64,000 nt of DNA from Diospyros lotus (lineage: Eukaryota; Streptophyta; Magnoliopsida; Ericales; Ebenaceae). Below the pieces are notes generated by a model, which ran no database searches, was not told the origin of the DNA, and saw only the letters and a list, made by a program, of their open reading frames with translations. The stretch spans positions 28,325,119 through 28,389,118 of the forward strand of contig NC_068350.1 in NCBI RefSeq assembly GCF_014633365.1, written 5' to 3'. Shown piece by piece: positions 57,661 to 64,000 of this stretch; positions within the stretch are counted from its first letter, which is position 1; each line of letters starts with the position of its first letter. The position numbers and the translations under genes were made by a program.

Positions 57661-58221
57661 AGAGCTTGGGCCATAATGGACACTTGGGCTGACTCATTGG
57701 GGCTTGTACTTTATTATTTTGGGCTGCACATGTTGTTTTAAATCTTAGCCACATGGGTGCACGAAAATTTAATCTTGAAAACCCAATCTGACTTTTCATA
57801 TTTTCAAGCATCTTTAATACTTTGAGTTTCTAGGCTAATTAAGTTAGAGATTTAATATTTTGTGGGAAATTAGATTTGAATATTTCCTAGGCTAGTAATT
57901 ATGGTCTTTTGTATTTTCCTAAGTGTTTACTCTCTCTATAAATTGTACTCTCCCAACAATTGAAAATCAATCAATGAATGAGTGATTTACTTTTCTGGAA
58001 TTCCAGATTTGAGAGGTGCTCTTCTCTTGGGTTCTTTTTTGAACTAACTGACTTATCAAGGCTTGATCAACCTTGTGGCGTCTTCAACATTCGGGGTCCT
58101 TGTTCTTTCATGTCCAAGGGTTTCGTGTGGATCATCCAAATCTGTGTTTAGCATTCTTGGGGTGCGTATATCTTGCATTGGTTGTGGGTTCATAGGATCA
58201 AATCCTTTTGGGTTCGCACCA
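57411..58221 (+). repeat. CRM-like 3' LTR (811 bp)
   Basis: Same length as the 5' LTR. Seven substitutions: two in the first 35 bases, then near 57871, 58038, 58049, 58110 and 58153. The first 250 bases encode the end of Pol. Confidence 0.95.
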
Positions 58222-58226
58222 CTGGT

Positions 58227-58361
58227 GCAACCCTTCTAAAGAGGTAATGGGTGGTCGACTGGTGGCTCTGGGCTCGACGGACCCAGACGTCGAAGGCGAA
58301 ACGTCAGAGGAGGCTTAGGAGGTGGTCAAGGCTGATCTGGCAGAGAGTGATGCCGAGTGGC
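58227..58361 (+). pseudogene. Transposase_28-like gene, C-terminal part
   Basis: Continues in frame from 51201 once one CTGGT is counted: CNPSKEVMGGRLVALGS, TDPDVEGETSEEA, a TAG, EVVKADLAESDAEW. The acidic end fits this protein family. Element 2 begins at 58362, so the true stop codon is displaced or lost. Confidence 0.55.
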
Positions 58362-60039
58362 TGCACTCTCACCCTATAATTAAAACACAATAAAAAAACT
58401 ACAATAAAACTTTTATATATATATTTTTTTTATTTTGGTGTGAGGTTTATACTCATCAGTGTACGAGTGCAGTTGTAGTCCAAATTTAAATTTGTATTTT
58501 CTAGATGAGTCCAGGTCATCCATTGAGTGATTTATTTATAGCAAAAGAAAAAGAATGTCACACACACACACACGCATTTGGACGAATTGGCAATACGATT
58601 TTTTTTATGGATTTTTAGATAACAAATACTAGGAAATAAAGTAAGGCAGAAGTTGAAATAAACACTAAAGGTGAGAATATGAAATTGGATAGCACTTGAG
58701 TTAAGACACTTTCAACACCAACTCGTTGACTCCCAATTTTTAGCAGAAAAGATTAGCAACATTAATTTAATTTCAGATATGAGGTTTTGTTATTAAATGT
58801 AATTAGAGATGATGATAGTTCTAGTTTAAGCAATCCCCATACATGATATGCAGGATTCTAATTTAAGCAACTACCATAAATCTAATTGCAGTTAATACAC
58901 AAAACAACTAAATTAATCATCCGGGTTTGGGTATGATAGCGTTTTCAGTTCTAGTAACTCTCATGCGTGGCATGAAAGCTCTAAGCTAGGCTTACGCTCC
59001 AATCCAAACCTACTGATTTCTCAATAATTAATACACACTCATACTGAAATTTAAATTAATGTCACTCATTTAAAGCGCAGCTTTCTTTGAGAATCATTGG
59101 CGTTGGATACTGTCCTTACCTTAACCCAAGATTGGATTTAGCTACTCATCTTTATTTAAAAATTAATTGACAGAAATTTAAATGGCGTAATTTAAATAAC
59201 ATAATTTAAATGAAAGGAATTAAAATAGCAGAAATTAACCGGCCATTTAGGCGGTGGATAATAAAGTAACAATAAATGACATAAAAATTTAAGAGAAAAA
59301 ATAAATAAAGTAAGATCACAGGAGAAAATAATAGAGAAAAGAAAAGAGAACAAAAGTAATTCTCAAAGAGAAAATCTAATAAAACAACTAAGATTTTATT
59401 CAAGAAAAATAATCACTCTTACAAGTGCAACCAAATGAGCTATTTATAGCCCACAAGATACAATACAAACCACACAATTTCAATTATTCAATTAAATATA
59501 ATTATATCTAATGGGCACTCACACACCTAAAGTTAAATGGATTTTAGCCCAAATACACACTTAAAGTTAAATGAATTTTAGCTAAAATACACACATAATA
59601 AAGCACTCATAAAAGAAATATTTAAAAATAAAAATAGATTTCTACAATTGGGTTTTGGGCCTTCATTAAGATTAAAAATACTTAGGCCTTCTCCAAATGA
59701 TGTCTTCCATGGGTTGTTCAAGTTGGGTCTTAAACATGTGTTGGGCCTTGGGTCTTCAATTTAATGGGCATGTGCTGGGCCATTTTTTCATTTCAACTTG
59801 CAATTAAATGTGGGCCTTCCTTGAACTTTAATAATTTGAGCCTCCAATTTAATGGTTCACGCATGCTTGTAATTCAAATGTTATTATATATATTATATAT
59901 ATATGTTACATATATATGCTTCACGCATGGCATTCAATTTATATATATTATATTTATATATATTGTAAATAACTATTCAATTAAACCAATTTAAAATCAA
60001 AACAGGGGTTATAATTATAACAAAATTAACCACTAATCA
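58362..60039 (-). repeat. Element 2 3' LTR (about 1.68 kb)
   Basis: Minus-strand start TGATTAGTGG at 60039, after the polypurine tract. The end is placed at TGCACTCTCACC (58362) by alignment with element 1's TGCGCGCACTTAACC; both lie about 75-85 bases before GTTTATACTC. Contains a CA dinucleotide run (58559-58575) and AT-rich hairpins (59882-59960). Small frames inside are not genes. Confidence 0.65.
59441..59450 (-). promoter_or_regulatory. TATA box of element 2 LTR
   Basis: Minus strand GCTATAAATA, followed 80-90 bases downstream by CTTGAATAAAATC, a possible polyadenylation signal, as expected for U3-R. Confidence 0.6.
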
Positions 60040-60051
60040 TACCCCCAACTT
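60040..60051 (-). promoter_or_regulatory. Element 2 polypurine tract
   Basis: Minus strand AAGTTGGGGGTA abutting the LTR start; nearly identical to element 1's tract at 35906-35917. Confidence 0.78.
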
Positions 60052-61460
60052 AAACATTACTAGTCCTTTAGCAATCAGACTATACACCTGCCAAGATTTA
60101 TTTACAATAATTGTATGAATGTAAAAATTTCAAATTCGAAACTTAAATGCATAAAATCGAATAAGTAATTTAGCATTCTAAATCATATTTTTAGTTAAAG
60201 GTCATACAATCTCAGGAATGACAATTAGAATAACCAACACACAGACTTACTCCCTCGAAGTTTTGACTTTAAACCTTACTATGGATTTTTCCTCTAATAA
60301 AAATGATTCCTCAGGTGTACACACAAGGGATGCACCATTATAAGAGTAAACGCAGAACAAGTTCAAAACTCGGTGTCATCCCAAATACAAGGAATGTATT
60401 TTCAGGAAAGAATAGGGAAATTGACATAGCTTCATGACTGGAATAATGCCCTAAATGAATAGTTTCTGAATTTAAACATGATTCCCTACTCCGAACTCGA
60501 ATTCTGAGATCACATGATTTATAGCATCAAGAGGGACCAGATCGAGTTGTAATGGGGCTTTGAGGTTAATACAGGTTGTCAAAGAAAAGGTAGTGTGCAA
60601 AGGGTTTATCAGGAATTTTTTTTTTTCAGAATTTATTTGGAAACAATTGTGCTGAATAATTAAGAGAATTTCCCTTCTTTTTTTCTCTTTTTTTTCTCTC
60701 TCTTTTTTTTTTAAGATATGAAAATAACTAGATTGACTAATTCCCAAAAAACACACTAGGTTGGACAAAATTCATATGGTTATTGGTTAAATGAGGGTAA
60801 CGAAAGAAATTGTACTATAAATGACTCAAATGGGCTAGTAAGGGAGGTTAATTTAAAGAAATAAAAAGGTTAATAGGCCCAAAATGAAAGAAATTGATCC
60901 CCTATCATGCTTCTACAAAACGATGTTACTCAGTTATCTAATTCGAAGTTTGAAACCAGTCAAATTCATCCGCTATCATACTAGTCATTCAAAGAAAATT
61001 GATGTTTTGAAGCTATTGAAAAGATGAGATAAACAATAAAGCATATTCAGAGTAAGTGTTATTTCACTCAGAATTAACAGTTATTAGGCTCAAACACTCA
61101 CTTGGGTAATAGTCTCCACTTCTATTGAGGGATCATACAGTGTACTAATCAGCTAATTACTGTTACCTTTGAATTTATGACCGATAACCAATTTTTAAAT
61201 TTTGAATACCCGATAAATGCAAATTTACTTATTCTAATGCATATACGTTTTCAAATAAGAAATCAATGCATTCATGTTTCGTATTGAAAACTTAACCAGC
61301 TATCAGTGCATAACTCCAAACCTTTAGGAATAGCGTTATTTAAAACACATATTTTTTTTTTAAATAAGAGCAGATAAAGATAATCAATTCCCACAAGACT
61401 ACAAGTAAGCAATAGCAAGCTCACAGTTAAACATGAACCAGATAATTCATAACTAAACCT
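60052..61460 (-). other. Element 2 non-coding block shared with element 1
   Basis: Aligns in order with 35918-37400 despite many changes. No supported frame; 60472-60768 (minus) is rejected as chance. Confidence 0.6.
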
Positions 61461-61461
61461 T

Positions 61462-61479
61462 ACACCCCCAACTTGAATT
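61462..61479 (-). promoter_or_regulatory. Element 2 extra polypurine tract
   Basis: Minus strand AATTCAAGTTGGGGGTGT, the counterpart of 39292-39310 in element 1. Confidence 0.6.
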
Positions 61480-61642
61480 GCAGTAATAAAATAGGGTTGT
61501 TAGAAATACCTGTAACTCCACAAATCCATAGATTTACTGTGAATTGCTAAAACTCAAACAAACAAATGAGCATACCATATATATATATATTTATATTTTC
61601 ACCCCAAAATAAAAATTTCATGCAAGTCATAAGATAAATAAA

Positions 61643-61829
61643 ATGCGTCTTAAGAGTACAAAAAGTACTCCTTACTCAGCCATCTTATCATAGACTTGCC
61701 TAACAATATTTTATAGTTTTTTTAATTAATTAATTATTTTAAGAACACAACCAAGAAAAATTCTACAAATTGTACAATAAATAGATGCGTCTCAAGAGTA
61801 CAAAAAGTACTCCTTACTCAGCCATCTTA
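61643..61829 (-). repeat. Two 45-bp direct repeats, 142 bases apart
   Basis: 61643-61687 and 61785-61829 differ at one position. Each contains the hairpin AGTACAAAAAGTACT. Their outer parts (ATGCGTCT-AAGAGT and ACTCCTTACTCAG) also occur in the 144-codon ORF at about 62823-62872, where a different middle replaces the hairpin. Confidence 0.8.
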
Positions 61830-61880
61830 ACAAAGAGCACTCGTTATAGTGATAAATCTAAATTAATCGAACCCCTTTGG

Positions 61881-62468
61881 CACTTGTTACTGATTACCTT
61901 AGACCAGTCTATCCGAGGCTCATGAGGATCGTGCTGTGGAACATAAGCGTGTAATTTCTCTAGCAGCTCCTCAATGGTGGATGCAAAAATAAGAATCTTT
62001 CTTACTGAAAGAGAAATGAACTTTTAGTCCACAGCCTAATCAAGAAAAAAGAGCAATCCATCGAAAAAATGGTTAACATTTAAAACTCCAATGGGTTTGG
62101 TATGGAGATTACTCTTGGCCCAGGAGATTATACAAAATATTTCTTCAAGTGTTCCAAAATCTCTTGGTAAAGCAATGAAGGCGTCTGGCTGATAAATCTT
62201 ACAAGCCGTGCGCTCAGACATAAAAGTCATTTCTATAAGTTGATCACGTGTAATCCCGAAAATATGTGGTTCAGCCAAAGGAATTTGCATTACACCTACC
62301 ACATGATTTTCTAAAATGTACAGCTTGTGAAACATAACAATTCAATCCACGACTTCCCCCTTCATATACCAAATTAATGTTTCGCTCTCCCAATTTTCGC
62401 CCAAGTTCGCTTGCTGCATGTGTGTAACAAATATCGCTCCCAAGTTAAGAGCCACAAAGTACACATAT
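61881..62468 (-). pseudogene. LOG-like cytokinin-activating enzyme, processed-looking pseudogene
   Basis: Minus-strand reading, in two frames, follows plant LOG (cytokinin riboside 5'-monophosphate phosphoribohydrolase) from near its start to its end: ICVLCGS, a stop, then LGSDICYTHAASELGRKLGE, RNINLVYEGGSRGL; after a frameshift near 62300, ENHVVGVMQIPLAEPHIFG, DAFIALPRDFGTLEEIFCII, WAKSNLHTKPIGVLNVN, FLD, two stops, KFISLSVRKILIFAS and EELLEKLHAYVP. LOG frees active cytokinin from its nucleotide. The signature normally PGGxGTxxE reads PRDFGTLEE, so two glycines are changed. Exons appear joined without introns, although plant LOG genes are intron-rich. At least three stops and one shift make it inactive. 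It lies inside element 2 on the element's sense strand. Confidence 0.75.
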
Positions 62469-62783
62469 GGTATTGATTCGATGAACTAACTGACATTCCA
62501 TTTACGTTTGTTCCTTATGTATGCCCTGAAAAGAAGTTTGGTGATCAAAAGTAGCTATATAAGAATTCAACAAGAAATATACACAAACAAAAATCATGCG
62601 TATTTACAAGTAGTTGTGATTGTGGCTCACATCTTCCTCTAGTTTTACGTCCAAAAACGGCTCAAACACTTTCTATGAAGTGGGGATAGGCTTCCCATCC
62701 AATTTTCTTATAGATTGGCAAACAGGGTTATTTTTTGTCAGATTCCCAAGACTATAGCGTTGGTGGTCACTTATGAATAGGGT

Positions 62784-63218
62784 TCATAAAGCAAGAAGTT
62801 CTCTTTGCACTATTCCACATGGATGCGTCTCAAGAGTCAATCGGATATCATCCAAAGACTCCTTACTCAGTCCATTCTTTATGAAACTAATTTTATCTTC
62901 TCGATTTACGGACGTAAACCCCATAGATTTGCATCGTGTGTTACAGGTCCAACGAGCATATTTGTGACAACCATTCACTCTTTTCGCTCTTTGTTTTTTT
63001 GCAAAACTACTCTTTCCCAAGCTTGGAAAGTGCTTAAAACTAGGTGAAGTTTCGCCAACTAATCGAACTTTTGCTTCGATCAGCCAATGAATATCTTCCA
63101 AGATGTTATTACGCATCAATAGCCTAAGTCTTTCACACTTAGCAGCATAAATTTTTTTCAAATCATTCTGCGTGAGAGATGGATAATACTTGCGAATTTT
63201 TGAGAGCTGAAGATCCAT
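62784..63218 (-). CDS. Unrecognised 144-residue ORF inside element 2
   Basis: I do not recognise this protein. It starts MDLQLSKIRKYYPSLTQNDL, is basic and helical in its first half (AAKCERLRLLMRNNILEDIHW), has a Ser/Lys-rich stretch with KKQRAKR (about 79-85), a Cys pair in ARWTCNTRC (about 92-100), and ends SLDDIRLTLETHPCGIVQREL. Codon use and composition look like genuine coding sequence, and it is the longest clean frame in this part of the element. Reading on past the stop gives further coding-like stretches interrupted by stops (62780-62620), so the ORF may be the surviving part of a longer gene. It lies upstream of the LOG-like copy on the same strand, with promoter-like DNA before it. 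Confidence 0.5.
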   Translation of the reverse strand: MDLQLSKIRKYYPSLTQNDLKKIYAAKCERLRLLMRNNILEDIHWLIEAKVRLVGETSPSFKHFPSLGKSSFAKKQRAKRVNGCHKYARWTCNTRCKSMGFTSVNREDKISFIKNGLSKESLDDIRLTLETHPCGIVQRELLAL

Positions 63219-63560
63219 TTTTTTTTTTTAAACAACTATAATAAGAAGAAAGTAAAGAATTATGAATCTTACAAAAGGGATGAGAGTACCTGATCGGAAA
63301 ATAACACAAATGAGAGAAGATTGAGCTCAAGAAGTGTGGCTTGCCTCATACAGATATGGAGTCTCTTATAGAGCATTGGGCATCACTATTCTACACTCAG
63401 CTCAAGGCATGCCATAATTGCACCATCAGGCTTGGCGTCGTCTAGTGTCTTATTTTTCAACATTTGGCAGTGTGTCTCTTTCTTTATAAGACAGTGTGAT
63501 TGAACTACTCAAGAAAAGCGGCTACCACCAGCGTCAATTCTGTCTCCCTCAATTTTTTTT
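63219..63560 (-). promoter_or_regulatory. Promoter-like DNA upstream of the 144-residue ORF
   Basis: Minus strand: TCTTATAAAGAAAGAG (TATA-like, 63483-63489) about 265 bases before the ATG, a second CTATAAGAG near 63365, then a pyrimidine-rich leader and an A-run directly before ATGG. This is gene-like rather than retrotransposon-like DNA, suggesting that more than a spliced coding sequence was acquired. No function is shown. Confidence 0.35.
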
Positions 63561-63567
63561 AATTTAT

Positions 63568-63600
63568 TATTATTATTATTATTTTAAAAATTTTTTAAGG
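63568..63600. repeat. ATT trinucleotide microsatellite
   Basis: TTATTATTATTATTATTATT followed by A- and T-runs, at the border between the gene-like DNA and the RT remnant. Confidence 0.85.
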
Positions 63601-63689
63601 GCCCAATAAAATCATATATACCACACAAGACAATATTATCAAGTCAAACAAAATTATTTGCACAATGGATCAATTTCAAACACCAATAA

Positions 63690-63883
63690 ATCAATTCTTA
63701 AGTACACCTTACCCCCCTAACCACTTCCTTCATGTTTGGGTTTAACCTTCTCTGCATCTGTCTCACCGGCTTTGCATCTTCTTCTAAGAAAATTCTGTGG
63801 GTGCAAATTAAGAGACTAATGCCATGCAGGTCTGCTATAATCCAACCTAGAACTTTCTTGTGTACCTTTAACAGATTCAGCAA
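63690..63883 (-). pseudogene. Element 2 RT, N-terminal piece only
   Basis: Minus-strand frame LLKVHKKVLGWIIADLHGIS, CTHRIFLEEDAKPVRQMQ, RRLNPNMKEVVR is the standard opening of Athila/Tat RT (compare GWTLADITGIS and KPARQPQRRLNP in the Athila-like element here). The match ends a few codons later at about 63690. The polymerase motif, RNase H and integrase are not found downstream, where gene-like DNA takes over. Confidence 0.85.
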
Positions 63884-64000
63884 TTATTCTCCTGTTGAGG
63901 ATTCAGACTTGATGAGCCAGCTGAAGGGTCACTCTAATGGGTTTGAGCTCACCTAATCCCAACTGTTGATACACACTGTATGGCAACAAATTGACACTAG
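63884..64000 (-). pseudogene. Element 2 protease piece
   Basis: Minus strand reads SVNLLPYSVYQQLGLGELKP, IRVTLQLAHQV, then a stop: the stretch just after the DLGA motif of gypsy retropepsins. The catalytic aspartate lies beyond the window. The step from here to RT is much shorter than in intact elements, so protease-RT linker sequence has been deleted. Confidence 0.75.

Larger units (their letters stand above)
51202..58221 (+). mobile_element. CRM-like Ty3/gypsy chromovirus, structurally complete
   Basis: 7020 bp with identical-length 811-bp LTRs (seven base differences), duplication CTGGT (51197-51201 and 58222-58226), initiator-Met-type primer site, gag-protease frame, pol frame one base behind, polypurine tract. 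The pol frame runs 250 bases into the 3' LTR and ends with a [10 protein letters not shown] tail. That tail, the frame running into the LTR and the element size fit the plant CRM lineage, many members of which insert at centromeres; a canonical chromodomain is not seen. It is the most intact element here. Confidence 0.93.
58362..64000 (-). mobile_element. Element 2: Tat/Athila-related element with captured gene DNA, runs off the window
   Basis: Minus strand. From the window end inward: a protease piece (64000-63884), an RT piece (63883-63690), gene-like DNA (63560-61881) with a 144-codon ORF and a decayed LOG-like copy, two 45-bp repeats, an extra polypurine tract (61479-61462), a non-coding block shared with element 1, the polypurine tract (60051-60040) and the 3' LTR (60039-58362). 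RNase H, integrase and most of RT are missing from the part visible. The 5' LTR, primer site and gag must lie beyond 64000, so the element border cannot be confirmed by a duplication. Confidence 0.7.

Noticed and set aside
63236..63289. Possible GT...AG intron just upstream of the 144-residue ORF
   Set aside because: Only 54 bases, shorter than usual plant introns; no transcript evidence.

Overview
This window is plant nuclear DNA made almost entirely of long terminal repeat (LTR) retrotransposons stacked inside one another. The evidence is Ty1/copia and Ty3/gypsy polyproteins of plant lineages (Athila-like, Tat-like, CRM-like chromovirus), plant primer-binding sites (initiator-Met and Asp tRNA types), long AT-rich LTRs and solo LTRs. 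I see no intact ordinary host gene, no tRNA or rRNA gene and no CRISPR. The species cannot be named from the sequence; a large-genome angiosperm, probably a eudicot, fits. Domain names are read by eye from the translations; no database search was run.

Left part (1-21753). A partial LTR of a TGTAACGCCC-type family opens the window. A degenerate minus-strand copia element (1347-11664, target duplication ATAAA) has a 1996-bp 3' LTR, decayed gag, integrase, reverse transcriptase (RT) and RNase H, and a hybrid 5' LTR. A solo LTR of the same copia family (7093-9088, duplication CTTGC) has jumped into it. Then come GA-rich and GGTTT-rich DNA, a chromovirus-type LTR (about 14484-16879), a possible non-autonomous element with CA-rich and GC-rich repeats, and a Tat-like gypsy relic whose RT runs abruptly into its LTR.

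Middle (21754-32370). A nearly complete, very young Athila-like element on the plus strand carries an Asp-tRNA-type primer site, gag-protease-RT and RNase H-integrase in one frame. One TAG codon breaks that frame between RT and RNase H.

Right-centre (32374-58361). One LTR relic (about 33290-45858) was hit by a solo LTR (33605-43628, duplication TGTTC), which was hit by a minus-strand gag-only element (34165-41471, duplication CCGCC). Next is an old 'putative gypsy-type transposon' (Transposase_28-like) gene, split by a 2772-bp solo LTR (47291-50062, duplication GTATG), then by a structurally complete 7020-bp CRM-like chromovirus (51202-58221, duplication CTGGT), then cut off by a second minus-strand element. 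The duplications let the insertion order be read directly.

Right end (58362-64000). The second Tat/Athila-related minus-strand element runs off the window. It keeps scraps of protease and RT. Where RNase H and integrase would be expected it carries foreign DNA: a decayed intron-poor copy of a LOG-type cytokinin-activating enzyme gene and an unrecognised 144-residue ORF with promoter-like upstream DNA. This apparent gene capture and the CATTCGAATG palindrome array of the first element are the two most unusual signals.
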